Of a stretch of DNA of 64,000 nt, positions 52,105-60,794 are shown piece by piece. The stretch is from positions 5,274,001 to 5,338,000 of the forward strand of contig NZ_CP107841.1 in the NCBI RefSeq assembly GCF_036346855.1. The letters run 5' to 3'. The notes under the pieces were generated by a model. The model saw only the letters and a list, made by a program, of their open reading frames with translations. It did not search any database and was not told where the DNA came from. Numbering within the stretch: the stretch's first letter is position 1; each line of letters opens with the position of its first letter. The position numbers were made by a program, and so were the translations under genes. The DNA comes from Streptomyces europaeiscabiei. Lineage in GTDB: Bacteria > Actinomycetota > Actinomycetes > Streptomycetales > Streptomycetaceae.

Positions 52105-52502
52105 GGTGCGGGGTCCGGGACGCGCTCGGATCGGCGGGGCCACGGGTCCGCCGGGCTGGGGTCGCGGGCCGACCGGGAACGAGGGGCGGCCGGTATCGGC
52201 AAGGTGGGCCGGCTGGGATCGGCGATGTGGGCCGGTCGGCGATGCGGGCCGGCTGGACCGAGGAAGCGGGTCGGCGGGCCGGTGGTTCGGCCGGGGGTGT
52301 GAGGGTGCGGGGTCCGGGACGCGCTCGGATCGGCGGGGCCACGGGTCCGCCGGGCTGGGGTCGCGGGCCGACCGGGAACGAGGGGCGGCCGGCGTCGGCA
52401 AGGTGGGTCGGCTGGGATCGGCGATGTGGGCCGGTCGGCGATGCGGGCCGGCTGGACCGAGGAAGCGGGTCGCCGGGCCGGTGGTTCGGCCGGGGATGTG
52501 AA
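52105..52502. repeat. 199-bp tandem duplication
   Basis: Two head-to-tail copies (52105-52303 and 52304-52502) beginning GGTGCGGGGTCCGGGACGCG, with the first bases of a third (GGTGCGGGG) at 52503. The copies differ at only about five positions. The unit is 199 bp, not a multiple of three, and internally holds smaller GGCCGG(C/T)-type repeats. It fills most of the spacer between the ABC operon and the quinone oxidoreductase gene. Confidence 0.9.
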
Positions 52503-52540
52503 GGTGCGGGGACCGGAGGCATGGCGCGGAGGCCGAGGAG

Positions 52541-52546
52541 TAGCGT
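52541..52546 (+). promoter_or_regulatory. -10 element of a probable leaderless promoter
   Basis: TAGCGT ends seven bases before the ATG of the oxidoreductase, with no ribosome site; same layout as at 32753. Confidence 0.45.
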
Positions 52547-52553
52547 CCCCCTC

Positions 52554-53534
52554 ATGCATGCGATCACGATTCCCGAACCCGGTGGACCTGAGGCCCTGGT
52601 GTGGGACGAGGTCCCCGACCCGGTGCCCGGCGAGGGCGAAGTGCTCATCGAGGTGGCGGCGAGCGCGGTGAACCGCGCCGACCTGCTCCAGCGACAGGGT
52701 TTCTACGACCCACCGCCCGGCGCCTCCCCCTACCCCGGCCTGGAGTGCTCCGGGCGGATCGTGGAGATCGGGCCCGGTGCGGCCGGGTGGAGCGTCGGCG
52801 ACGAGGTGTGCGCGCTGCTCTCGGGCGGCGGATACGCGGAGAAGGTCGTCGCCCCGGCCGCCCAGCTGCTGCCCGTGCCCGCCGGTGTCGGCCTGACACA
52901 GGCCGCCGCGCTGCCCGAGGTGACCTGCACGGTCTGGTCGAACGTCTTCATGATCGCCCACCTGCGCCCCGGCGAGACCCTCCTCGTGCACGGTGGGTCC
53001 AGCGGTATCGGCACGATGGCCATCCAGCTCGGCAAGGCCGTCGGTGCGAAGGTCGCGGTCACGGCGGGCACCGAGGAGAAGCTCGAACAGTGCGCCGCCC
53101 TGGGCGCCGACATCCTGATCAACTACCGCGAGCAGGACTTCGTCGAGGAGGTCCGCAGCGCCACGGACGGCCGGGGCGCGGACGTCGTCCTCGACAACAT
53201 GGGCGCCAAGTACCTCGACCGAAACGTCCGGGTCCTCGCCGTCAACGGCCGCCTCGCGATCATCGGTATGCAGGGCGGCATCAAGGGCGAGTTGAACATC
53301 GGCGCCCTGCTCGCCAAGCGCGCCGCGATCAGCGCGACCTCGCTGCGCGCACGTCCGCCGGAGGAGAAGACCGCCATCGTCGCCGCCGTACGCGAGCACG
53401 TGTGGCCGCTGATCGACGGTGGCGACGTACGCCCGGTCGTCGACCGGGAGATCCCCATGGACGACGCGGCCACGGCCCACCAGGTGCTGGAGGAGAGCGG
53501 CCACATCGGCAAGGTGCTCCTGGTGGTGCCGTAG
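52554..53534 (+). CDS. NAD(P)H-quinone oxidoreductase (zinc-free MDR family)
   Basis: A 326-residue medium-chain dehydrogenase/reductase of the quinone oxidoreductase (PIG3-like) type. GroES-like N-domain with NRADLLQRQGFYDPPPGAS, then a Rossmann domain with VHGGSSGIGTMAIQLGKAVGA; the zinc-ligand cysteines of alcohol dehydrogenases are absent. It probably reduces quinones or other electrophiles with NADPH. ATG 52554 is the natural family start; an upstream open frame runs through the tandem repeats and is not coding. It is probably leaderless. Confidence 0.93.
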   Translation: MHAITIPEPGGPEALVWDEVPDPVPGEGEVLIEVAASAVNRADLLQRQGFYDPPPGASPYPGLECSGRIVEIGPGAAGWSVGDEVCALLSGGGYAEKVVAPAAQLLPVPAGVGLTQAAALPEVTCTVWSNVFMIAHLRPGETLLVHGGSSGIGTMAIQLGKAVGAKVAVTAGTEEKLEQCAALGADILINYREQDFVEEVRSATDGRGADVVLDNMGAKYLDRNVRVLAVNGRLAIIGMQGGIKGELNIGALLAKRAAISATSLRARPPEEKTAIVAAVREHVWPLIDGGDVRPVVDREIPMDDAATAHQVLEESGHIGKVLLVVP

Positions 53535-53592
53535 TCCGGCCCGGAACACCGTACGAGCTCCTGTTCGGCTCGGCCCCCCCGCCCGACCCGGC

Positions 53593-54042
53593 TCAGTCCC
53601 GCCTTATCCGCAGCCCGACGAAGGCCAGACCGAGGCCCAGGCCCACCAGCATGAGCCCGCTGGCGAGGGACACCACCTGCAGGACGGGTTCCTCGGAGGT
53701 CGCGGTGCCGGTGTCGGGCGGGGCGGCGGGGTAGGGCAGTGCGGCGTCCTGCGACGGCTCGGGGGCGATGGTGGCGTCCGGGCCGTCCGGTTCGGGGGCC
53801 GGCTCCGTCGAGGGCACGTACGCGTCCGAGGGCGCGGACGCGTCGCCCTCCGGTTCCACGGGCCCGACGTCCTGCCGCCCCGGCCGCTCGCGCCCCTCGC
53901 CCGCGCGGCTGCCGGCCCAGGAGGTCGCGGGGTCGGGCTCGGCCGCGTACACGGAGGGCACGGCCCCCGCCACCAGGACCACGAGCAGTCCCGCGACGGG
54001 GAGCAGTCCCGTCACGCGCGCCGAGCGGAGCCAAGGAGCCAC
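53593..54042 (-). CDS. Small secreted membrane-anchored protein
   Basis: A 149-residue type I membrane protein from GTG 54042: Sec signal (VTGLLPVAGLLVVLVAGAVPSVYAAE, with cleavage after AYA/AAE), an acidic Pro/Glu/Asp-rich ectodomain of ~80 residues, and a C-terminal transmembrane helix (VVSLASGLMLVGLGLGLAFVGL) with RIRRD at the end. The ectodomain has no cysteine and no recognisable fold, and looks like a wall-spanning stalk. It is convergent with the quinone oxidoreductase gene. Unknown function. The start is uncertain: GGGGG is close to it. Confidence 0.75.
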   Translation of the reverse strand: MAPWLRSARVTGLLPVAGLLVVLVAGAVPSVYAAEPDPATSWAGSRAGEGRERPGRQDVGPVEPEGDASAPSDAYVPSTEPAPEPDGPDATIAPEPSQDAALPYPAAPPDTGTATSEEPVLQVVSLASGLMLVGLGLGLAFVGLRIRRD

Positions 54043-54149
54043 GCCCCCAGACTCACACGCCACGCGCACCCCGGCATCTCGGTCCCCGGTCCGCCTATGA
54101 TCCGACCGAAAGCCCCCACCGAGGGCGGTCCGCAAGGCCACCCTCAAGC

Positions 54150-54211
54150 CGCCCAGGCCCACAGAAGGCCGACCGAGGTCCGCCCAGGCCCACAGAAGGC
54201 CGACCGAGGTC
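54150..54211. repeat. 31-bp tandem duplication
   Basis: CGCCCAGGCCCACAGAAGGC... twice, exact (54150-54180 and 54181-54211), in the gene-free gap 54043-54707 upstream of bpa. Confidence 0.9.
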
Positions 54212-54410
54212 CGCCCGGGCCGGGCAGAAGCCCGACCGATCCCCGCCCCCGGACGCGCTGGGGCCCGTCGAGGCCCACCTGACGGGCGTCGTCAGAGGCC
54301 CGCCGACGGGCCGGCCTTCGCCCTGGCCCGCGCGCCCGCCGACATCGGCCGGTGCGTTCCGGCCCGCCTCTCCGGCCCGCCCCGTCCGAAGCGTCCCGCT
54401 GCCGGGGACG

Positions 54411-54530
54411 CCCCTCGGGCCGACCGCCCCCCTCGGGCCGACCGCCCCTCGGGCCGACCGCCCCTCGGAGCCGACCGCCCCTCGGGCCGACCGGCCCTCG
54501 GGCCGACCGGCCCTCGGGCCGACCGGCCCT
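54411..54530. repeat. Short tandem repeat array, seven copies
   Basis: CTCGGGCCGACCG-type unit of 16-18 bp repeated seven times with small variations (CCCC/GCCC leaders, one GGAG). Same gene-free gap upstream of bpa; nothing else recognisable there apart from the bpa promoter region. Confidence 0.85.
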
Positions 54531-54707
54531 CACGGGGCCCAATCCGCCGCACCCGCCGCTGTCGCCCCGAGCCCGGCCGACGCCCCTCGAAGCCTCCGGC
54601 ATCGTCAGCCACCGCCCAGGACACGAACAACTGGTACGTAAACGGTGGATCACCCTCTGTGGGGGGCACCAGGGTGATGAGGTCCACGTGTGCGAGAGAA
54701 TGGCGGC

Positions 54708-55250
54708 ATGGAGATGCCGAGGAACGAACGGTCGCCCGAACAGCCTCAGATCCTGGTCGTGGGCCAGGACGGAATGGCGGTGGGCGGCGCAGGGGACGAG
54801 GGCTCCCGCGAAATCCCGGTGACGGAGATGGTGGAACAGCCGGCCAAGGTCATGCGCATCGGCAGCATGATCAAGCAGTTGCTCGAAGAGGTGCGGGTCG
54901 CCCCCCTCGACGACGCCAGCCGGGCCCGGCTGAAGGAGATCCACGCCAGCTCGGTCAAGGAACTGGAGGACGGCCTGGCGCCCGAGCTGGTCGAGGAGCT
55001 GGAGCGGCTCTCCCTGCCCTTCACGGACGAGGCGATCCCGAGCGACGCGGAACTGCGGATCGCGCAGGCCCAGTTGGTCGGCTGGCTCGAAGGCCTCTTC
55101 CACGGGATCCAGACGACACTCTTCGCCCAGCAGATGGCCGCCAGGGCCCAGCTGGAGCAGATGCGCCGCGCGCTGCCGCCCGGCGTCGGCGGCCACGAGG
55201 GCGACGACGACCCGCGGACGATCGGCCGCTCGGGCGGCCCGTACCTCTAG
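54708..55250 (+). CDS. bpa: Bacterial proteasome activator Bpa
   Basis: A 180-residue ATP-independent proteasome gate opener that forms a 12-subunit ring on the 20S core. The core helical bundle is recognisable (MRIGSMIKQLLEEVRVAPLD, ELEDGLAPELVEELERLSLPF, AQAQLVGWLEGLFHGIQTTLFAQQMAARAQLEQMR, in shorter pieces), and the C-terminus GGPYL is the hydrophobic-Tyr-X type tail that docks in the proteasome alpha ring (GQYL in M. tuberculosis). ATG 54708 was chosen; no ribosome site is visible and GAGAAT six bases upstream may be the -10 of a leaderless transcript. The proteasome genes themselves are not in the window. Confidence 0.92.
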   Translation: MEMPRNERSPEQPQILVVGQDGMAVGGAGDEGSREIPVTEMVEQPAKVMRIGSMIKQLLEEVRVAPLDDASRARLKEIHASSVKELEDGLAPELVEELERLSLPFTDEAIPSDAELRIAQAQLVGWLEGLFHGIQTTLFAQQMAARAQLEQMRRALPPGVGGHEGDDDPRTIGRSGGPYL

Positions 55251-55281
55251 CCCCCGACGAATCCCCCGCCCATACGTACAC

Positions 55282-55314
55282 GAAGGGCCCGGCACGTGAA
55301 GTGCCGGGCCCTTC
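55282..55314. terminator. Bidirectional terminator
   Basis: A perfect 14-bp stem (GAAGGGCCCGGCAC with its complement) and loop GTGAA between bpa and the convergent kinase gene. Confidence 0.88.
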
Positions 55315-55330
55315 CTATGACTATGGCGCG

Positions 55331-56974
55331 TCAGGCCGGGTTGCCCGTCGAGACCTTGAGGATGATCGAGGGCATGTCCTTGGGGTCGACGTCCTCGTCG
55401 GCCGAGGGGTACTGCTCCATGACCGTGCCCTCGCCGTACGTGTTCTCGTCGACCTTCTGCACGTCGTACTCCCAGCCCGCGGCCTGGAGGCACTTCTTCA
55501 CCGAGTCGATGTTCTTGAAGGTGAAGCCCGGCAGCTCGATCTTGTCGGGGTCGTTGTACGACTCCGTGGGCTCCGTGCACGCGGTCGACTCGATGACCTT
55601 CGACGTGTCCGGACCCTTGTGCCCCTCGACCACGGTCGGCGAGGCGGACACGTCCGTGCCGCTGTCGCCGCCCTCGGCCTCACTGCCGGAGTTCAGGCTG
55701 ATCGCCGTGATCAGACCGCCGACCGCAAGGACCGACACGACGATCGCCCCCACGATCACACCCTTGTTGCTCTTCCCGCCCCCGGGACGCCCCGCCGGAG
55801 CCGACGACTGGTGGGGCGCGATGTTGTACGGCGGCGGGGTGGCCGATCCCTGCTGCGGCGCGTACGCGGCGGTCTGCGGCGGCGTCTGGTAGCCGCCCTG
55901 CTGCGGGTAGCCGTAGGACGGGGCGGGCGCGGGCGTCGGCGGACCGTATCCACCCGTCGCCTGCGGCTGGTACGGCGTCTGGACGCTGCCCGACTGCGGC
56001 GCGCCCGTGTGGTCGATCGGCGGGAAGACCGCGGAGGAGACCCCGGCTCCGCTGGACGTCTGCACGCCCGGCACGATGCTCGGCGCGGCGGGCTGGAGGG
56101 ACGCGGCGACCCGCAGGCACTCGTCCCGCATCGCCTCCGCGCTCGGGAACCGCTCGTTCGGGTTCTTCTTCAGCGCGCGGGCGATGAGGGCGTCGACGGC
56201 CGGCGGCAGGGAACGGTTGATCGAGGAGGGAGCGACCGGCTCCTCCTGGACGTGCGCGTACGCGATGGCCAGCGGCGAGTCCGCCTCGAACGGCAGCCGG
56301 CCGGTGGTCAGCTGGAACAGCATGATGCCGACCGAGTACAGGTCGGAGCGGGCGTCGACCCCGCGGCCGAGGGCCTGCTCGGGCGACAGGTACTGCGGGG
56401 TGCCGACGACCATGCCGGTCTGCGTCATCGACGTGACGCCCGACTGCATGGCGCGGGCGATGCCGAAGTCCATGACCTTCACGATGTTGCGCTTGGTCAT
56501 CATCACGTTGCCCGGCTTGATGTCCCGGTGGACCAGGCCCATCTCGTGGCTGATCTCCAGCGCCGCCAGCACGTCCGCGGTGATCTTCAGCGCCTTGTCG
56601 GCGGGCATCGCACCGAGCCGGCCGATGTCCGCGTCGAGCACCGAGCCGAGCGGCTGGCCCTCGACGTACTCCATGACGATGTACGGCGTCGTCATGCCGT
56701 CCATCTCGTCCTCGCCGGTGTCGAAGACCGAAACGATGTTCGTGTGGGTGAGCTTCGCCACGGCCTGCGCCTCACGGCGGAAGCGCTCACGGAAGGCCTG
56801 TTCGCGGCCCAGTTCGGTGTGAAGTGTCTTGATCGCGACCTGTCGGTCGAGCACCGAGTCGTACGCGAGATGGACGGAGGCCATGCCGCCCTCGCCGAGC
56901 AGGTCACGCAGCTGATAGCGGCCACCGGCTAGCGACCGCCCCGCGTACCGGCCCTGTGCGGCGTCCTGGCTCAT
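55331..56974 (-). CDS. PknB-like Ser/Thr kinase with single C-terminal PASTA domain
   Basis: A 547-residue receptor kinase. Kinase domain 20-285 with GEGGMA, Lys49, HRDIKPGN, DFG and activation-loop SMTQTGMVVGTPQYLSPEQ. A Pro/Gly/Gln/Tyr-rich linker (~300-410), one transmembrane helix (GVIVGAIVVSVLAVGGLITAI) and one PASTA-like domain (LPGFTFKNIDSVKKCLQAAG). ATG 56974 has GGAAG nearby. It is divergent from the kinase at 57364, and the pair may be regulated together from the 390-bp gap. Close to the PkaF/PkaI-type kinases of Streptomyces, but I do not assign a name. Confidence 0.93.
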   Translation of the reverse strand: MSQDAAQGRYAGRSLAGGRYQLRDLLGEGGMASVHLAYDSVLDRQVAIKTLHTELGREQAFRERFRREAQAVAKLTHTNIVSVFDTGEDEMDGMTTPYIVMEYVEGQPLGSVLDADIGRLGAMPADKALKITADVLAALEISHEMGLVHRDIKPGNVMMTKRNIVKVMDFGIARAMQSGVTSMTQTGMVVGTPQYLSPEQALGRGVDARSDLYSVGIMLFQLTTGRLPFEADSPLAIAYAHVQEEPVAPSSINRSLPPAVDALIARALKKNPNERFPSAEAMRDECLRVAASLQPAAPSIVPGVQTSSGAGVSSAVFPPIDHTGAPQSGSVQTPYQPQATGGYGPPTPAPAPSYGYPQQGGYQTPPQTAAYAPQQGSATPPPYNIAPHQSSAPAGRPGGGKSNKGVIVGAIVVSVLAVGGLITAISLNSGSEAEGGDSGTDVSASPTVVEGHKGPDTSKVIESTACTEPTESYNDPDKIELPGFTFKNIDSVKKCLQAAGWEYDVQKVDENTYGEGTVMEQYPSADEDVDPKDMPSIILKVSTGNPA

Positions 56975-57363
56975 CTTCCTGCGTCCCCCATCGGCGCGCG
57001 AAAGCAGACTGGCGTGGCTCCCGCGATCGGTGATCCCTGATACTGCTGGTGATCCTTTGTGCTATTCCCGGCCAAGTCTGCCCCAGGGCACCGACACGTC
57101 AAGCGCGGTGCCCGATCCGTGACCGTACGCGAAAGAAGCGTCGCGGAAGCGTTACAGGGGGCGTACGCCCGGTACACAGAACTTGCACGAGTGCGCGCGC
57201 TGCGGGTTTCATGGCCGATCAACCTTTGAATCCACCTTGAATCCGTCGTGAACCCGTCGCGCATCCAACCCGGACCGGCCACTTGCGTGAAGGCTGTAGC
57301 GTGGCCGACGGAGACCGTAACAAGTACCGCGCGGACCGCGGGCAGAAACGACGGCGAGGACTG
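56975..57363. other. Divergent promoter region between two kinase genes
   Basis: 389 bp, no gene. It contains the imperfect repeat TTGAATCC(A/G)(C/T)C twice around 57224-57246. A possible -10 (TAGCGT, 57297-57302) serves the right-hand kinase; no clear -35. Confidence 0.4.
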
Positions 57364-58938
57364 ATGGCACAGCAGCAGCGCTCTCAGGGCCCGTCCGACC
57401 CCGAGGCGACTGGCGGCGGCATGTCGGACGCGCCGGAGTTGTGGGGCAACGGCGGGCTTGTCGGTGACGGTCGGTACCGGATGACCCACAGACTCGGCCG
57501 GGGCGGTATGGCCGAGGTGTTCGCGGCCGAGGACGTGCGCCTCGGTCGTACGGTCGCGGTCAAACTGCTCCGTTCCGACCTCGCCGAAGACCCCATTTCC
57601 AAGGCCCGCTTCACGCGTGAGGCCCAGGCGGTGGCCGGTCTCAACCACCATTCGATCGTGGCGGTCTACGACTCCGGCGAGGACGTCGTGAACGGCACCC
57701 CCGTGCCGTACATCGTCATGGAGCTGGTCGAGGGCCGTACGATCCGCGATCTGTTGATCAACGCGGAGGCACCCGGCCCCGAGCAGGCGCTGATCATCGT
57801 CTCCGGTGTGCTGGAGGCGCTCGCCTACTCCCACCAGCACGGCATCGTGCACCGCGACATCAAGCCGGCGAACGTCATCATCACCGACAACGGGGCCGTG
57901 AAGGTGATGGACTTCGGCATCGCGCGCGCCCTGCACGGGGCGTCGACGACGATGACGCAGACCGGCATGGTCATGGGCACGCCCCAGTACCTCTCCCCGG
58001 AGCAGGCGCTCGGCAAGGCCGTCGACCACCGCTCCGACCTGTACGCCACCGGCTGCCTGCTCTACGAACTTCTCGCGCTCAGGCCGCCGTTCATCGGCGA
58101 GACCCCGCTGTCGGTGGTCTACCAGCACGTCCAGGACATCCCGACCCCGCCCTCGGAGGTCTCGGACGGGGCGGCGCCGCCGGAGCTCGACGGGCTCGCC
58201 ATGCGCGCTCTCGCCAAGGAGCCGGACGACCGGTTCCAGACGGCCGAGGAGATGCGCGGCCTCGTCCAGTACGGCCTGCAGATGCTGTACGACCAGGGCG
58301 GCCACACCGGCACCTGGAACACCGGTCCCGTCACCGTCCACGACGGCCGGCACACACCGCCGGGCGGTATGTCCGGTACGACCGTCATGCCCCACCCCGG
58401 AGATCCGGGTACCTCGCAGATCGCTCAGCCGATCCTGCCCGGGTACGGCGGCGGTGGCCGGGACGACGGCGGTTTCGAGGGGCACGGCAACCGGGGCGGC
58501 GGCCGCGGCAAGCTGTGGATCCTCGCGGTTCTCGCGGTGATCGCCATCTCGGCGGGTGTCGCGCTGGCACTGAACACCAAGGACAGCGGTACCGGCGGCG
58601 ACACCGGGACCACGAAGACTCCGACGGCCACGGCGCCCAGCAAGGACAAGGACGCCACCGAGTCGCCCAGCGACGAGGCGACCGAGGAGGAGACGGAGGA
58701 GAGCACCGGCTCGGGCGACAACCCCGATTACACGCCGTCGTACACGCGGTCCCCGTCCTTCAGCCAGTCGCCGACGCAGAGCCAGCCGACGGATGATCCG
58801 ACGGAGGAACCGACGACCGAGGAACCGACGACGGAGGAACCGACGGAGGAACCGACGACCGAGGAACCGACCGACGACGGCAGCGGCGGGGACGCCGCCG
58901 GGGGCCTGACGGTCGGCGGGGGCGACGGCGAGGAGTGA
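57364..58938 (+). CDS. PknB-like Ser/Thr kinase with Thr/Glu/Pro-rich ectodomain
   Basis: A 524-residue membrane kinase. The kinase domain (38-300) has GRGGMA, Lys67, HRDIKPAN, DFG and TMTQTGMVMGTPQYLSPEQ. A Gly-rich linker leads to one transmembrane helix (LWILAVLAVIAISAGVALAL). Outside is an 85-residue tail of Thr, Glu, Ser and Pro, including repeated EEPTT units, with no PASTA domain. Such a tail could be O-glycosylated or span the wall. ATG 57364 has GAGG upstream. A strong terminator follows. Confidence 0.93.
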   Translation: MAQQQRSQGPSDPEATGGGMSDAPELWGNGGLVGDGRYRMTHRLGRGGMAEVFAAEDVRLGRTVAVKLLRSDLAEDPISKARFTREAQAVAGLNHHSIVAVYDSGEDVVNGTPVPYIVMELVEGRTIRDLLINAEAPGPEQALIIVSGVLEALAYSHQHGIVHRDIKPANVIITDNGAVKVMDFGIARALHGASTTMTQTGMVMGTPQYLSPEQALGKAVDHRSDLYATGCLLYELLALRPPFIGETPLSVVYQHVQDIPTPPSEVSDGAAPPELDGLAMRALAKEPDDRFQTAEEMRGLVQYGLQMLYDQGGHTGTWNTGPVTVHDGRHTPPGGMSGTTVMPHPGDPGTSQIAQPILPGYGGGGRDDGGFEGHGNRGGGRGKLWILAVLAVIAISAGVALALNTKDSGTGGDTGTTKTPTATAPSKDKDATESPSDEATEEETEESTGSGDNPDYTPSYTRSPSFSQSPTQSQPTDDPTEEPTTEEPTTEEPTEEPTTEEPTDDGSGGDAAGGLTVGGGDGEE

Positions 58939-58944
58939 TCCGGT

Positions 58945-58987
58945 GGCGTGAGTGGAGTGGCCCGGCGAGGGTCACTCCACTCACGCC
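58945..58987. terminator. Bidirectional terminator
   Basis: A perfect 15-bp stem (GGCGTGAGTGGAGTG with its complement) and 13-base loop, between the convergent kinase and phosphotransferase genes. Confidence 0.85.
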
Positions 58988-59008
58988 GGGCTCACTCCGG
59001 CGCCGGGC

Positions 59009-60241
59009 TCACTCCGCGAACGCCTCGCACACCGCTTCGTACTCCCGCGTCCACCACACCACCAGCGCCGAGGCCGCGGGGAACTGCGGGTCGGCGCGGT
59101 CGTCGTCGCGCTCGTAGTGCCAGCGCAGCATCCAGAAGTCGTTGAGCCGCTCCCACCACACGCGGTGCACGGCGGCCGCGAGTTCGGCCGGGGCGGCGCC
59201 CGTGGAACGCCGGTACGCGCGCGCGTAGGACCGTACTCTCGCCAGGTCCAGGGCGCCGACCGGACGAACGAAGAAGATCACCGCCGCCCGGACCGCCTCC
59301 TCCGCGCGCGGGTGCACCCCGAGCCGGTCCCAGTCGAGGATCGCGGCGGGCACATCGGGCACGTCGTCCCGGTAGAGCACGTTGAACGGGTGGAAGTCCC
59401 CGTGCACCCACCCCACCGAACCGCCCCTGGGCGGGCGCCGGTCCGCGTGCCGCTCCAGCAGCTCCCGCCGCTCCAGCAGCCGATGCCGGGCGAGCGCGTC
59501 GAAGGCGTCGGCCGGCCGGTGCCGCCGTACCCGGTCGAGCAGAGCGTCGATGAGGGCGAAGGTGCCGACGGGGTCGGCGCTCTCGGACCCGGCGGGACCG
59601 GCGCTCTCGGACCCGGCGGTTTCCGCGCCTCCAGGAACCCCTCCGGCCTCTACGGCCCCTAAGGCCCTTACGCCGCCCGCGCGACCCTCGACACGAGACG
59701 CGGTGGGTGCCCCTCCCTGGCTCTGCCGCTGGGCCGGGATCAGCCGTTTCCGCACCGGCGCCGCCGGCGTCACCCCCTCCTGTGCCGGCGTAACCCCTTC
59801 CGGCGCCGGCATCACCCGCTCCAGGCACGCGTGCACTATGCCCAGGAGCGCCCCCAGACGCCCGCACTGCCCGGGGGTGAGCTGGCCGCCGTGCCGGTGC
59901 CGGCCGTCGATCCACGGGTGCAGGGCGTAGGCGTGGCCGCCGACGACCGTGACGGTGTGCCCGTCGTGCCCGGCCAGGGGCGGGGCCACGGGCACGCCCA
60001 GGTCGGCGAGGCGCTGGGTGGCCCGGTGCTGGCGGACGATGGCGGCCGGGTCGGCGGTCTCGGGGTCGAAGTGGTGCTTGAGGAAGTACCGGCCGCGGGT
60101 GGTGGAGAGCCGGTAGCCGCGGTTGAGGAGTCCCTTGTCGACGGGTTCGCAGGTCAGTGGGGACCCGGCGGCGTACCGCTCCAACAGAGGGCCCAGAGGG
60201 GGCGCGTAGGGCACAGGGGGTGGTACAGATGAGCGCGGCAC
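59009..60241 (-). CDS. Aminoglycoside phosphotransferase (APH) family protein
   Basis: A 410-residue kinase-like enzyme. N-lobe (LLNRGYRLSTTRGRYFLKHH with the ATP-binding Lys), then the catalytic loop HGDFHPFNVLY (Brenner motif) and AAILDWDRLGVHP metal-binding Asp. Between lobes is a low-complexity insert of about 80 residues (EGVTPA and GSES(A)GP-type repeats) that other family members lack. The substrate may be a small molecule such as an antibiotic, choline or homoserine; nothing here decides it. ATG 60241 starts a Pro-rich leader. It has its own terminator and a 550-bp divergent gap to the second BCDH operon. Confidence 0.87.
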   Translation of the reverse strand: MPRSSVPPPVPYAPPLGPLLERYAAGSPLTCEPVDKGLLNRGYRLSTTRGRYFLKHHFDPETADPAAIVRQHRATQRLADLGVPVAPPLAGHDGHTVTVVGGHAYALHPWIDGRHRHGGQLTPGQCGRLGALLGIVHACLERVMPAPEGVTPAQEGVTPAAPVRKRLIPAQRQSQGGAPTASRVEGRAGGVRALGAVEAGGVPGGAETAGSESAGPAGSESADPVGTFALIDALLDRVRRHRPADAFDALARHRLLERRELLERHADRRPPRGGSVGWVHGDFHPFNVLYRDDVPDVPAAILDWDRLGVHPRAEEAVRAAVIFFVRPVGALDLARVRSYARAYRRSTGAAPAELAAAVHRVWWERLNDFWMLRWHYERDDDRADPQFPAASALVVWWTREYEAVCEAFAE

Positions 60242-60794
60242 GCGCCAGATGTTAGGGCACGCGCCACGCCGCTGACCTCACGCTTGTCACACACAGTCGT
60301 TACCGATCACACGGTGCGCAGATCCGAACTGTGGCTCGACGCGCAGACGTGCGGGTCGGGCGGGCCGCCGGGCCCGAGAGGAACAGGGCGGGTCCGGTCG
60401 TGTTCACGTATGGAGCAACTTCCGCAGGCGATCTCGCGGCCCGCCTCCGGCGAAGTCTTCCCGTGGCCGGGGTGGCCGGGATAACGTGCCGGTGTTCCGG
60501 CCCCCTGCCAGGCTGTGACCAGTGCTGTGACCAGCAGCTGTTCCCTACGGACGCGACTTACTTGGACCTCCTAGTACCGAATTACTTGGAAATCCAAGGA
60601 AAAATCGCAGGTCAGTAGGGGTTTCACAGGAATGTGGAGCACTGGGTAACGTGCCTCGTGCAGGGCGCTCGCCGGGGCACCTGTCACGTCTGTTCCCGGC
60701 CAAGGGCACCCACCCCGTGCACGGGTTACCGGGATCAGGCGAGCCGCACTGGTCTTTCGGCAACCCCGGGGGCCGGACCGACGGAGGAGCACAC
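60242..60794. other. Divergent region upstream of the second BCDH operon
   Basis: 553 bp without a convincing gene. It is unusually AT-rich between 60560 and 60630, where repeated elements lie (listed separately). An open frame of 95 codons (60331-60618) spans it, but its base composition does not fit Streptomyces coding DNA. Confidence 0.5.
60568..60598. promoter_or_regulatory. Repeated TTACTTGGA sites and inverted repeat
   Basis: TTACTTGGA at 60568-60576 and again at 60582-60590, 14 bases apart. The second is half of a perfect dyad CTTGGA-AA-TCCAAG (60585-60598). A probable regulator-binding cluster about 200 bases upstream of the E1 alpha gene. Confidence 0.5.

Noticed and set aside
51762..52553. 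Upstream extension of the quinone oxidoreductase frame
   Set aside because: It runs through the ABC operon promoter and the 199-bp repeats; the repeat length breaks the frame periodicity and the family start is at 52554.
60331..60618. 95-codon open frame ahead of the second BCDH operon
   Set aside because: It spans an AT-rich regulatory stretch, has no ribosome site or recognisable domain, and third-position GC is low for this genome.
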